Positions 1 through 9,295 of a DNA stretch of 20,878 bases are shown one piece after another. The notes under the pieces are model-generated. The model saw nothing but the letters and a program-made list of their open reading frames with translations. It did no database searches and had not been told where the DNA came from. Source of the stretch: Zygophlyctis sp. KS116 (taxonomy: Eukaryota; Chytridiomycota). The translations under genes were made by a program, and so were the position numbers. Numbering within the stretch: position 1 is the stretch's first letter; each line of letters starts with the position of its first letter. The stretch is taken from the NCBI GenBank assembly GCA_054661495.1, contig BAAFSQ010000174.1, forward strand, positions 1 through 20,878. The letters are read 5' to 3'.

Positions 1-135
1 GATTGACAGTGTAGGTTTGAGTTTGAGGCCTAAACAAGTAGGTTTGGGAATCTCACATATGGAAGTACTAGGAAATCGATTAATAGGTTTATTTTAGTTC
101 TAGGTTAATAATAATAAATTTTATCTTAAAGAGTT

Positions 136-417
136 TCATCTCTTACAGATCCTTTTATTCGCAGGTCCAGAAACATTCGAAATGGATTCCTCTGGGCCAA
201 TTGAATTATTAGAGAAAGTAATATCCGTCAGAACATCAGAAACTGTTTTTCTCTTCTTGATGTTGTTGAAATTTTCTCTTTTGGCTGAAGCTGCAACAAG
301 CCATCCTTTTAAGACATGGTTAGCAACCTTGCCTCTTCTCCATTCAACATCTTTTCCGCAGTCAACACATTTCCCATAGTGAATTTTCCCTCCAATTTCT
401 TTTGACTCAAATGGTTT
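136..417 (-). pseudogene. BED-like zinc-finger fragment, possibly from a hAT-type DNA transposon gene
   Basis: The minus strand is open for 93 codons between two in-frame stops, with no ATG at its beginning. It contains CVDCGKDVEWRRGKVANHV, a C-x2-C pair followed by a W-x-RG motif and a histidine. This resembles the start of BED zinc fingers as found in hAT-family transposases of early-diverging fungi, but the final Cys/His ligand is not evident. A basic stretch (KRENFNNIKKRKT) follows. It could be one exon of a larger gene, since GTAAGAG near its 3' end resembles a donor site, or a transposon relic. I could not extend it in either direction with a convincing short intron. Confidence 0.3.
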
Positions 418-769
418 TCAATTTTAAACATTTTCTGTAATTTCCGAAATAATAAATTAAAGTATCGCTGAAAGCTTAAAATTCTGAAACGGCACTGAGC
501 TAGAGTTTATTTTTCATGTATGACAATTGTAGTGCATTTTTGCAGTACTGTACATGGCACTGTACTGCCGGATACTACTGAGCCTCTGCGCCCCCGAGGG
601 GAACGCCTCAGAAACTGAAGGCAAGTGTAACGAGCGGGTTTTATAATAATCGCCAAGAATCTACAATCAATCTATTTAAAAAACTTTGCAAAACTCAACA
701 CATATTCATAGAAATGATTACCAATGATCAATTTTTTGATTTTAGTGAATTGTTATCTCCTATTCATAT
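418..769. other. Gene-free stretch with a small inverted repeat
   Basis: No coding frame is supported. The only visible structure is a 7-bp inverted repeat, GCAGTAC at 542-548 and GTACTGC at 562-568, which also holds two direct copies of ACTGTAC (547-553 and 559-565). A short GC-rich patch at about 588-612 includes CCCCGAGGGG. No tRNA-like or rRNA-like sequence was seen. Confidence 0.5.
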
Positions 770-1219
770 TTATAAATTAACTCTTGGCTCCCAGCAAACA
801 GAACCTAAACACACTACCATATCAGACTCAAAAGATAAATCTGGATAGTACTTTGAAATAAATTCTAGAGCTTCATGATCAATCTTTACTTTTGTTGTTT
901 TAAATTCACAAGATTCTAGACATTGATCATTTTTAGTAGATAGTAGCGTATCTTGTACATTTAAAGATAAACACAGCAGATCTCCTCCTGTCCTTAAAAG
1001 AGGCCCCCATTCTTGTATTTCACCATCCATTTCAACCGATAATTGCCAAAACTCTGCATTAAAACAACATTCATGAACATCTGGCGGTACTATTTTACAA
1101 CCAACGACCCTTCCCACTGCCCCATCATGCCTTATAAGAGTCCCAACTAATGACTGATGAGAAATATCTGAGGATTTTGGATCTGGATCTAACAGAATCA
1201 AACTCATGATTCCTCTCAT
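770..1219 (-). CDS. Unknown protein, 149 aa
   Basis: This is a single open frame starting at ATG 1219, with a second in-frame ATG at 1207 and stop TAA at 770-772. An in-frame stop lies shortly upstream, so the start must be here unless an upstream exon exists. I do not recognise the family. The protein is acidic and probably globular, with mixed alpha/beta character, several cysteines (two adjacent at about residues 51-52) and a tryptophan-containing C-terminus (CWEPRVNL). There is no signal peptide or membrane segment. It is followed at about 85 bp by another minus-strand gene lying upstream, so the two read in the same direction. That it is a real gene is inferred from its length and amino-acid mix. 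Confidence 0.5.
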   Translation of the reverse strand: MRGIMSLILLDPDPKSSDISHQSLVGTLIRHDGAVGRVVGCKIVPPDVHECCFNAEFWQLSVEMDGEIQEWGPLLRTGGDLLCLSLNVQDTLLSTKNDQCLESCEFKTTKVKIDHEALEFISKYYPDLSFESDMVVCLGSVCWEPRVNL

Positions 1220-1305
1220 ACCAACTTTTAACCTAAATCAGAAAGCCCTACTTTGAACAATTGGTCTTGTTAGAACCAAGGCGTAACTATAAACATTATT
1301 TTACA

Positions 1306-1926
1306 TTATATTTCATTTGAAGGAATTCTTTCTAGTCTTTTACCTCTTAAAATTCCCAAATCTCCTAATCTTTCTTGAGACTTTGATTTTAAAAAAGCAA
1401 CTGCAGTAGCGCGATCTAAAGGCTCAACATGTCTAAACATTGCCATTTCTTGAATTGAATGAGAAAACTTTTCTTCTAAATTTTCAAAAGTATTTATAGA
1501 CTCGATTGAAGAGACTGATCCAGAATTTACAATTGATATTGGTGTTTTCCATAATGGAGTAGAAGGTGGAGTTGGAAGAGTATGGAATCTTTTCCCAGAA
1601 AATACATTTATAGGTCTATACTGATCATTTACATTTTTTGGAGTTGAATTCCTAGTATGATTCCTTTCCTTGTATTTTATAGAATTATTACGTTTTAGAG
1701 AAAGAGATTGAGCTACTTTATGCAGAGGTTCATCCTCATCCAATGAAGAATCAGTTAAATATTCCTTTACCGGTTCATTTCTCCAAGACTCTGAGTCTAC
1801 TTGAACCAGCACTAATTCCTGATTATTGTCAGATTTTATAAAAGATTTCTTGAGAGATAGAGTCATGCCTAGAATTAAAAAGAATCCAAAAGTCAGGCAG
1901 AGTAGAAGAATGATCCATAGTTGCAT
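1306..1926 (-). CDS. Small single-pass membrane protein with a long Ser-rich tail, 206 aa
   Basis: The ATG at 1926 begins MQLWIILLLCLTFGFFLILG, a hydrophobic helix at residues 1-22 that fits a signal anchor or N-terminal transmembrane segment. Basic residues (LKKSFIKS) follow it directly, predicting a cytosolic tail. The remaining 175 residues are polar and low in complexity, rich in Ser, Thr, Asn, Lys and Glu, with a proline cluster (TLPTPPSTPLWKTP) that could attract proline-directed kinases. I recognise no family. The gene is divergent from the ML-domain gene and shares a 173-bp promoter with it; a TATAAAA on this strand lies 83 bp upstream of the ATG. No intron is needed. Confidence 0.55.
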   Translation of the reverse strand: MQLWIILLLCLTFGFFLILGMTLSLKKSFIKSDNNQELVLVQVDSESWRNEPVKEYLTDSSLDEDEPLHKVAQSLSLKRNNSIKYKERNHTRNSTPKNVNDQYRPINVFSGKRFHTLPTPPSTPLWKTPISIVNSGSVSSIESINTFENLEEKFSHSIQEMAMFRHVEPLDRATAVAFLKSKSQERLGDLGILRGKRLERIPSNEI

Positions 1927-2099
1927 TTTGTTCACTGGTCTGATTTCACACGCAACAAAAAGTGTTTTCCTTTGCGTTTTGTTGCGGCCGTCGGAACCAA
2001 ATTAGAGCTTTTATACCGTTATAAAATTGTAATAATACAAAATTATTAGTGTCGTTGCATGCTACGGGCGCTACGGGCTGATTCTAGACGGCTGCTTTG
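1927..2099. promoter_or_regulatory. Divergent promoter with back-to-back TATA boxes and a 10-bp inverted repeat
   Basis: This 173-bp gap separates two divergent genes. TTTTATA at 2009-2015 and TATAAAA at 2020-2026 form an inverted pair with a 4-bp spacer, so each strand has its own TATAAAA facing its gene, 83 and 74 bp from the respective start codons. CGCAACAAAA at 1951-1960 and TTTTGTTGCG at 1977-1986 form a perfect 10-bp inverted repeat on the side of the minus-strand gene. A perfect 9-bp tandem repeat, GCTACGGGC twice, lies at 2061-2078 near the ML-domain start. Function is inferred from position. Confidence 0.5.
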
Positions 2100-2611
2100 A
2101 TGGTTTATATTAAAATCTGTAAAAATCTATTGCTTTTGAAAATGCTCTTGTTTCTCATTCTCAATTTAAGTCTTGTCCTATCCCAACAAACCGTTCTCTT
2201 AAACTCAAAATCTCTAGTTTCTTGTGGAAGACAGGGTGATGTATTTGACTTGAATTCATTGTTTTTAAATCCGGATCCACCAGAAAGAGGAAGACATTTG
2301 GATTTTTCTATTCAAGGAACTCTAAATTCAGAGATTCAACAAGGGGCAATCGTTCATGTTAGAGCTAAATTAGGATTTATTCAATTGATGAATCAGGATA
2401 TGGATTTGTGTGAAGAAATTAAACAGGTTGGAAGAAGTTGTCCGATTCCAAAAGGTCCATTCTTGTTAAATCATTCAGTCGAAATTCCAAAAGAAGCTCC
2501 TCCTGTAAGTGGATAAATTTAAATTATAAGGGGAAATATTCGGTTTTTGCTGATATTAAAAACTTTGATTCGGCTCATGTCGCTTGTGTTCAAGGTGAAT
2601 TTAGAATGTAG
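2100..2611 (+). CDS. NPC2: Secreted ML-domain (NPC2-like) PG/PI transfer protein
   Basis: Exons are 2100-2504 and 2531-2611 (161 aa), joined across a 26-nt intron (GTAAGT...AAG). ML proteins bind single lipids; fungal members transfer phosphatidylglycerol and phosphatidylinositol, and NPC2 carries sterol in the vacuole or lysosome. The N-terminus is a signal peptide (LLFLILNLSLVLSQ). ATG 2142 could also serve as the start. The mature part has the family landmarks: VSCG, NPDPPERGRHLDFSIQG, a GAIVHVRAKLG strand, DLCEE and SCPIPKGP, then EIPKEAPP. After splicing it continues as PGKYSVFADIK and HVACVQG, which supplies the last conserved cysteine. The stop overlaps the 3' end of the convergent IQCH gene by 11 bp. 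The family call is firm. The lipid preference cannot be told from sequence. Confidence 0.88.
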
Positions 2612-5600
2612 CTAGATCCGGATTGTCTTCAGTTAATGTTGGCATTTGTGGTTGTTTTCTAATAGAATCAATCACATTAAGACTTGAATTGGATGCTGAA
2701 TCTATGGAATTTCTTTTTGAATATGAAATAGATTCTGTGCTTTCTGTAAATGAAGACTGTTTCTTTAATTGTTTTTTCCAAGGTGGGAGTAATACAGGTT
2801 TATGAAAGGTAGGATCAAATTCTGCTTCTATATTGGATGGAATGCCTTCAGAAAGTAATTTTACAGTTTCAGTTGAAATTTGGAATCTAGGGATTGAGTC
2901 ATCATCGGCAGGTGATAATAGGCGTGATGGTGGAATTGGGCAAAATTCTGAAAAGAGATTTGAAATTTCTACAGTTTCTAGAGAGTCTAATGATTTAACA
3001 GAGTCTGAAAATGATTTAAAAGAGTCTTGTAACAAATCGTTTGAGGAATTTAGAGATTTCTTGGATTTTTCCAAAAGAAATTCATATATTGTCCGGGTAG
3101 TTATAGGCAAGTATGTATGAACATTTTTGTGTTTTTTACTAGAAAGTAATGAATACGTGGTGTTGAGATTCAGTAGCGTTTTTTCTAAACAGGAATATCG
3201 ATCTCTTTGAATCGTTATAACAGGAATTGAAGATTTGGAAAGGCCTTCATTAATGGGTAAGATTGATCCTGTCTTGCTCCAATAATCAAATGTGACTCCA
3301 TGGCTTTCAAAAAAAGAATGTGCGGTTTTGCATCCGATAAGATCAACAGTACTATGTGAAAGGTGATCCAAGTAAAAGGCAACACGATTTTCAAGTGGTG
3401 CAATTCCAGTTAATACGGTACTACTAAAGTTTTTCATAGCTTCGTCCATATTGAAAAACTTTGCTCTTTGAAGAGTCTTAGTTTCCACATAGATGTTGGA
3501 TCTATGAAAAATCATTTTATCTGTATTAGATGAATACTGGCAACCTGATGCCAATAATACCGTTTGGCCTCTGAGTATTGTGGTAGAAAAATATGCCTTT
3601 AAATTATTTGCAACATACTCTTTTTCGCCCTAGAATTTAGATAAAATGTATTAGATACATTTTCATTTTCCCAACTCCAAACTTCTAATGTAAATTTTCC
3701 AATCATTCCCAGGGATAAACATTGCGCAGAAATTTTTCTGAATAATCCACTGGACTGTTCATAAGTTAGCTGATCTTGTGGAACAAAAAATCCACATGCA
3801 CCAAAATTTTTATCAAATATCTACCATTCAATAAAATAAGAGTACCATTTCTGTACTGACTACACGTTCTAAATTCCCATCAATATCAATAGTAAAACCA
3901 AATTCAATAATTCGTAATTTTCTAGGATCTGTACAAGGTACATTTTGAAAAAATCCTTTTGATTCTTTCCAATTTTCAATAAATGATTCGAAATCAGAAA
4001 AACCAGGATCTACAAGTTTAATTGTAGATTTAAATTCAGTGATGGCTGATTCGATCAAAGAGCTCATTTTTACAGGCAATTGTCCGGTACTTTTCTTACT
4101 GCTGCTTTGTGCCTGTTTAACGGCAAATGATTTAGCAAATGAATCTAAAGAAGAATTATCCTTCTGAGTAAATGAATTTACATCTTTTGATTAAAGGTAT
4201 GCGATATTACCAATAAAGGCGATTGGAAGTTGTCCGGATGGATAATCAAGATTCAGCTTTGAGCTACGAATAAGTGCAAAGTAGTGGGCTTTTGGATAGT
4301 TATGATATGCCTTAATGAAGCTTGCAAGCAAAGCTACAATGTCTGTTGCGGAAGAAAATAAAGCTCCAGATACTGTTATCCCGGATGATTCTAAAAATTT
4401 TCGAGCTTTTGACTTTGTAGACAGCATATCAAATAAATCAGGTGTGGATCCAAATATGGGAATTTGAAGACTCTGAGATATGAATATCAGAAAATTACCG
4501 CTGAAAGGCTAATATCCCAATCACTAATTGAATCAGTATACAAGATTGCATCTTTCCCCTCACACTCTTCCTTTATTTTGGTGATGATTTGAGTACTCAT
4601 ACATGCAACTGCAGCCATGGATGTATTTTGCTTGAATATATATGCCGTCTCAGGTACAAGAAAAAGTGCTCGATCCTGACGAATAGGATTTTTTTCACGG
4701 TATGCATGATCTTTGGCTTTAAGTTGAAAATTTGATTACCAAAAAGGTTCATTAGACCCTGCTTTTTAAATGTGTCCTGAAATGGGCTTATAAATATCAT
4801 CTTGATGCCGGGATCAATCAGAGGAAAACATCTATATTTTAGATTGAATTGGAGAAAGATTACCTAGCAAAATCAAAATTTGGTAAATTGAGCGCTTGTT
4901 CTGGCCTCGTCCAGTTACAAACTTGGATTATCACCTTCTGAGTCGAGCTAAATATTTGTATCCAATCTCTTTTTAAATTATTTATGAGCCTTATGCATCC
5001 CTTGGTACTTTCATTTACTAATCTAGTCTAATGTTTAGTGATCAAATTTACTTTCATAGCCGCTCTCAACCCCCTCCCAGCTGTCTTAATTTTCCAATAT
5101 TTCTGAAAAATAGATGTAGCCCAAACTCTTTCTAATAAACGCAAATGATCTCTCCTAGAAGTTCGGTTACATCCTTAAAGATACCTTCTTAACCATGTAC
5201 GAAACATTCGCTGAATAACTACAGCTGCTACCACTTCCGCATATGATTTATTTTTGAATTTAAGTGAAGGATCGTTCATTTTTTCAATTATTTCATCTGG
5301 ATTTGCAATACATAATATCAAATCATCCTTCTTTAGAGGCCATACCAGGGGCTGTTGTCCAAGATAAATAATAGCATGACAAAATATATCAGCATACTGA
5401 ATACCATATTTTTGAAGAAACTTTTCCATACTTTGAATTATCCATTGTATACTTAGATAAAGATTAGTATTCTTGAATCTGTTTATAAATTCTTGATAAG
5501 CAGGGGCATGTTGAAATACACGACCATCCTTAAAAGGAATCACCCAACCTGTCAAGACTGATTTATCCGGAGTATCTCTACCAAGAATATATTTATGTTT

Positions 5601-6422
5601 TGACTTATTAGACTTTAAGTTCCAGATATTTCTATTTTTAGCAGTAGATGATTGTTTTGGAGTACAAGGAGGATTTAGTGGAAGTGGTTTTTCTATAGAT
5701 ACTGGCAGAATTGTATCTAATGTAGGATATAGAATTATTTTCTCTTTAACTATTGGTTCTGGGGTAAACTTTACTCCTGGATTAACAAAAGCATTAGCAG
5801 AAAAAGCGCTACTAAATTGATAGCCTTTCATTGATGAATGATGAGTTTTTGCTAATAATTATATCTATTTTATTTACCTTTTGTAAATCTTATATTTGGT
5901 AGTTTTGCAGAACGAGGACCTGATTGAACCAATAAAGTAACATCTTCTCCGGCTTGAATCATACCTCTTTCAATCAGAGAATAAATCCCTTTATCTAATT
6001 CTAAAGATATTAATGACTCCTTTCTAGATATGATTGCACGTTTTCTGAGATCTGGTAAACAAGAATAATGATGTGGCAGTAAATGCATTTTTGGCTTGAT
6101 TAATTTAGTTTCTGACACTTTTAACTTTGCAGTATGATTATGATTTCCATCTTTATCTTCTTCATTATCCAAAACTAAATTATTTTTATAATTAACTGAT
6201 AAAGTCTGATTATCATCAATCATATATTTTTCATAATCTGGATTAGAGACTGTTTTTGCAGCTCTCAATTTCCCTGTATTCTTTTGTCGGACATGAGTTA
6301 ATTACCTTTTCTGAGAACTCTGCAGCATCAAATCTCAACCAGTTTGGCGGATAATGAATATCATCAATATTATCTATAGTATGAGTCTCTGCCCATTGAT
6401 CATTTGCAAATGCATCAGTCAT
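2601..6422 (-). CDS. IQCH: IQCH-like protein (IQ motif-containing H), 11 exons, ~1184 aa
   Basis: Eleven exons join in frame: 6422-6306, 6280-5878, 5851-5185, 5154-5052, 5027-4864, 4831-4740, 4716-4499, 4472-4211, 4183-3846, 3820-3659 and 3629-2601. The ten introns are 25, 26, 30, 24, 32, 23, 26, 27, 25 and 29 nt. The product has a low-complexity N-terminus, then a conserved segment (VLTGWVIPFKDGRVF), an IQ motif near residue 390 (VVIQRMFRTWLRR, a calmodulin-type site), and a basic helical region. A long central domain follows with IFISPF, FLVPETAY, DAILYTDS and FGACGFFVPQDQL. I recall this part being classed as ATP-grasp-like in IQCH, but I could not confirm that here. The last 170 residues or so are Ser-rich. 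IQCH is known from flagellated eukaryotes and from sperm. The gene is divergent from DNAJC9, and its 3' end overlaps the ML-domain gene. Confidence 0.78.
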
Positions 6423-6608
6423 ATTAAATGATGTAGACGAATGATGTCATCGTACTTATACATATCAAGATTTCAGCTTGAAGATCAGTAAACTATACTA
6501 TGTAATGGCTTATGTTTCAATCCCATGCAAGCCCATACAGTCCCAAATAATGCGATAGAATCTGATACAGTCCGATGAAAGGCCGCTCAGCGCATCAAGA
6601 AAAATCAA
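6423..6608. promoter_or_regulatory. Divergent promoter region between the IQCH and DNAJC9 genes
   Basis: This 186-bp gap separates two divergently transcribed genes. It holds two copies of ATACAGTCC, at about 6535 and 6565, and is locally richer in C/G than its surroundings. No clear TATA box was seen. That it is a promoter is inferred only from position. Confidence 0.3.
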
Positions 6609-7427
6609 ATGACTAGAGTCGATTTATACGCTGAATTTGGTCTTGACTCAACGGCAACAGCTGTAATTAGTATTATTACTTAAACAAGGCTCAAGTTAAA
6701 AAGGCTTATCACAAACGAGCACTCTCTGTTCATCCTGATAAAGTTTCAGACTCTCAAAAGGAAACCGCAACTGAAAAGTTCCAAAAACTATCACTTTATT
6801 ATGCTATTCTCTCTGATGCAAACAAGAGAAAAAAATATGATGAGACAGGATCTATTCAGGAAGCTCAAGATGTATTTGAAAAGGATGAAAATGTATCATG
6901 GACTGATTTCTTTAAACAAATGTTTGACTCTGTGACTGAACAGAAAATAGAGGAATTCAAGGATAATTATAAATGTATGTATGTTGTATTTTTAAGTTTT
7001 AGATGGACCAGAAGAAATTAAGGATGTTTTAGATTCATATCTTTTGTGTAAAGGAGACATGTTTAAAATTATTGAACATGTTCCAGTTGCTGAACTGGAC
7101 GATATTGAAAGATTTCAAGTCATTATTCAAGATGCGATTAGTAAAGGAAATGTACAAGAATTTCCAAAATTCAGAAAAGTTGGAAAAGCTCAATTAGAAA
7201 AAAAGAGAAAGAGAGCAGCCAAAGAAGCTATTGAGGCTCAAGAACTAAAAATGGAATTGAAAGGGAAACGTGAATCTGACGATCAAGGAGAAGATCATGA
7301 TATGGATGCGTTGAGAGCACTGATTCAGGCTAAACAAAAAGATCGGCAAAGTAATTTAATTGCTTCTTTAGAAGAAAAATACCTGGATCAAGACAAGGAT
7401 CGCAAGAGGAGTAAAGGTATATTTTAA
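6609..7427 (+). CDS. DNAJC9: DNAJC9-type J-domain co-chaperone, 254 aa
   Basis: Exons are 6609-6662, 6689-6974 and 7003-7427, with introns of 26 and 28 nt. The J domain covers about residues 5-75: DLYAEFGLDS, then after the first splice VKKAYHKRALSVHPDKV with the HPD motif that stimulates Hsp70 ATPase, and YAILSDANKRKKYDETG. The rest matches DNAJC9: DFFKQMFDSVTE, then across the second splice KYGPEEIKDVLDSYLLCKGD, VIIQDAISKGNV, KKRKRAAKEA and DALRALIQAKQKDRQ. DNAJC9 is a nuclear J protein and histone H3-H4 co-chaperone acting with Hsp70. The last 46 or so codons lie inside a direct repeat (7290-7718) whose second copy is 3.7 kb downstream. This copy is intact. Confidence 0.9.
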
Positions 7428-7718
7428 AGATTTATGAATTTAGGAAAAAGAGAACGAAAATGATCAATTTTACATTTTAACAGCTTTTAGTTTGAAAAGA
7501 ATGATTTCTATTTTAACGATGATCATCAAATTAATTTATGCATTTTGAGAATGGAAATACTTTAGACTCCGCTTGACATTTTAGTTTTGATTATTGTAAT
7601 TTGTGGCCCATGAAAAGTATCTTGTCAATTGACGGAATTCCAAATTTAGCTGATTATGCGGGAATATTAAGTTGCATTGTAAATTGACTGATTTACGATG
7701 AAACTTGGCGAAAGAGTT
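7290..7718 (+). repeat. Left direct repeat (copy A): DNAJC9 3' end plus downstream spacer
   Basis: This copy runs from the DNAJC9 coding tail through its downstream spacer to ATGAAACTTGGCGAAAGAGT (about 7698-7717). The same series recurs at 10983-11417 in the same orientation. The part 7553-7695 looks identical, base for base, to 11229-11371. The part nearer the DNAJC9 coding tail differs by scattered substitutions and small indels. Here the DNAJC9 end is intact, while the zinc-finger gene start is only a stub. Confidence 0.9.
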
Positions 7719-7723
7719 AACAA

Positions 7724-7786
7724 CCAGCAAAAGTAACAGCCTTCTTGTCAATGTACCCCCAAAGTGAAGTCGATCAATCTAAAGTG
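7724..7786 (+). repeat. Internal cassette repeat, copy 1 (partner 9233-9295)
   Basis: The 63-bp segment begins CCAGCAAAAGT and ends AATCTAAAGTG. The partner has the same length and the same ends, and they share AAAGTGAAGT and GATCAATCTAAAGTG with scattered differences between. No coding role is evident. Confidence 0.7.
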
Positions 7787-7977
7787 ATTGTGGAATGGTT
7801 TAAATTAATTGCGGACCAATGGGCCTCTATGATGCGAAAATACTATTTTCGGCATAATGAAGATTCGGCTTAACAGTCTTCTTGCTCATTAGCCAGTTCT
7901 TAAAGAGTATATAAGATTTTTAGTAGTTGCCCAATTTTCCAAATACAATTTCTTAAAAAAACAAACACACTTTTATT

Positions 7978-8934
7978 TTATTCATCAGACAACATTGCAT
8001 AGATTTTACCAGTGATTTCAACAAGAGAGTCACTAGTGGGTCTGCCTCCAGGCAACATCCTTATAGAGCACTCATCTATTTCAATCTTTTCATCAAGACT
8101 ACGCAGGAAATTCCACTGCAAATAGTTGGTAACGATCCCATATACTGAATGCAAATCATCAATCTCTGCTGCGACTTCACATCCAAGCAAATTCTGTGCC
8201 ATACCCTGATTGATATCATCTCTTTTTGCTTCAACGATGCAAACAGTTTTGTCACCGCGACGCAAGACAAATTCAAAATGTCCATGAGCTTTCAGGTAAT
8301 TTCCATCCAAATCTTCCTCTACTAGAATTTGAACGTCATCGAGAAGAGAGCAGACACAAATGATGATTGGTGCAATCAGATGAAGTCTATGGGATTCTTT
8401 TCCAGATGAAAGAGACCCAAAGCATTTCGTAGCAACCGAGAGATACTGAGACAGGAAATCAAATTTTACCTTTGGAATGGCTTTTGTAGATTGGAAATAA
8501 GGAGTAGTGCATATTATATTCTTGACTTGTTTCCAAGTAACATATGAGTAGGCTGTTGAATTAGATTTCTTTGATTTCTTTTTGTTCCGTTCCAAAATGA
8601 CATTGAGCTTTCCCCATCTTTCCTTTCTTTTAGGATGTGGAGCATTCAAATTGGACTCGGAAGATGTGCGGCTCCCTTGAGAAACAGTGGGTTGTTCTTC
8701 AACACTGATAAAGAGAGGAGTCTTTGCAGTGTTTGGAGCTGGAATCGGATCATCTGGTTCCAAAGGAGATCCACCTTCAGTTGCTGAAAGAGAGAGTTCT
8801 CCGGGAGGAAACTGACCGTAGAAAAACAAAAGCTCCTTCTTGCAGGCCTTGAGAAAATCATTTACATCCTGACAGTCTTCAATAGAGACTTTAACAGCAC
8901 TATAAGTTTTAAATTTAATCCAGAGTTTTGACAT
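7978..8934 (-). CDS. Crinkler-family (CRN) protein with a PD-(D/E)XK nuclease domain, 318 aa, intronless
   Basis: I chose ATG 8934, which gives MSKLWIKFKTYSAVKVSIED. The first ~75 residues look like the ubiquitin-like Crinkler header: beta strands, then a helix (VNDFLKACKKELL), then a TPLFISVEE strand. A basic, Ser/Lys-rich linker (HPKRKERWGK; RNKKKSKKSNS) could act as a nuclear localisation signal. The C-terminal domain has GHFEFVLRRGDKTVCIVEAK followed by DDINQGMAQNLLGCE. This is the E...ExK plus QGxAQ pattern of the restriction-endonuclease-fold domain known from Crinklers of basal fungi and oomycetes. Such proteins are thought to be effector or conflict proteins that act on nuclear DNA. 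No signal peptide is present. The gene lies opposite a kinase gene inside the inserted cassette and appears whole. The nuclease call rests on motifs only. Confidence 0.72.
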   Translation of the reverse strand: MSKLWIKFKTYSAVKVSIEDCQDVNDFLKACKKELLFFYGQFPPGELSLSATEGGSPLEPDDPIPAPNTAKTPLFISVEEQPTVSQGSRTSSESNLNAPHPKRKERWGKLNVILERNKKKSKKSNSTAYSYVTWKQVKNIICTTPYFQSTKAIPKVKFDFLSQYLSVATKCFGSLSSGKESHRLHLIAPIIICVCSLLDDVQILVEEDLDGNYLKAHGHFEFVLRRGDKTVCIVEAKRDDINQGMAQNLLGCEVAAEIDDLHSVYGIVTNYLQWNFLRSLDEKIEIDECSIRMLPGGRPTSDSLVEITGKIYAMLSDE

Positions 8935-9232
8935 TTTCAAGATTTCGATTCTAGAATGTTAAATACCAAAAAGATTACTTTTCTAAAGAGAGATTTTACG
9001 GCGCAAAACCTTAATCTAGATATTCATTTCAACGTTTCTCTCTCAGGAATTTATGCTGATAATATGTTTTCCCTGGACTCTCCTCAAGTGGATTTCAAAC
9101 TTATCAAAAGATGGAAAGTTTATTTATTAAGCATATGAAGAGTATGGAGTAGTTGCCCAATTTTACAAATATAATATGGTTAAAACAAACCGCCCTTTAT
9201 TTTGAGAGTCACTGGTGGGTCTGCCTCCACAG

Positions 9233-9295
9233 CCAGCAAAAGTGATATCATTTTTGGTAATGTACACACAAAGTGAAGTTGATCAATCTAAAGTG
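9233..9295 (+). repeat. Internal cassette repeat, copy 2 (partner 7724-7786)
   Basis: This is the second copy of the 63-bp segment. It directly follows the broken CRN 3' copy (9148-9229), whereas copy 1 lies before the equivalent block, so the order of the blocks differs between the two copies. Confidence 0.7.

Noticed and set aside
2833-3120. 95-codon plus-strand frame
   Set aside because: It is antisense to the last IQCH exon, which is open for 343 codons and joins in frame with ten upstream exons.
7044-7427. Stand-alone 127-aa protein starting inside DNAJC9
   Set aside because: It is the third exon of DNAJC9; the conserved family sequence continues upstream across a 28-nt intron.
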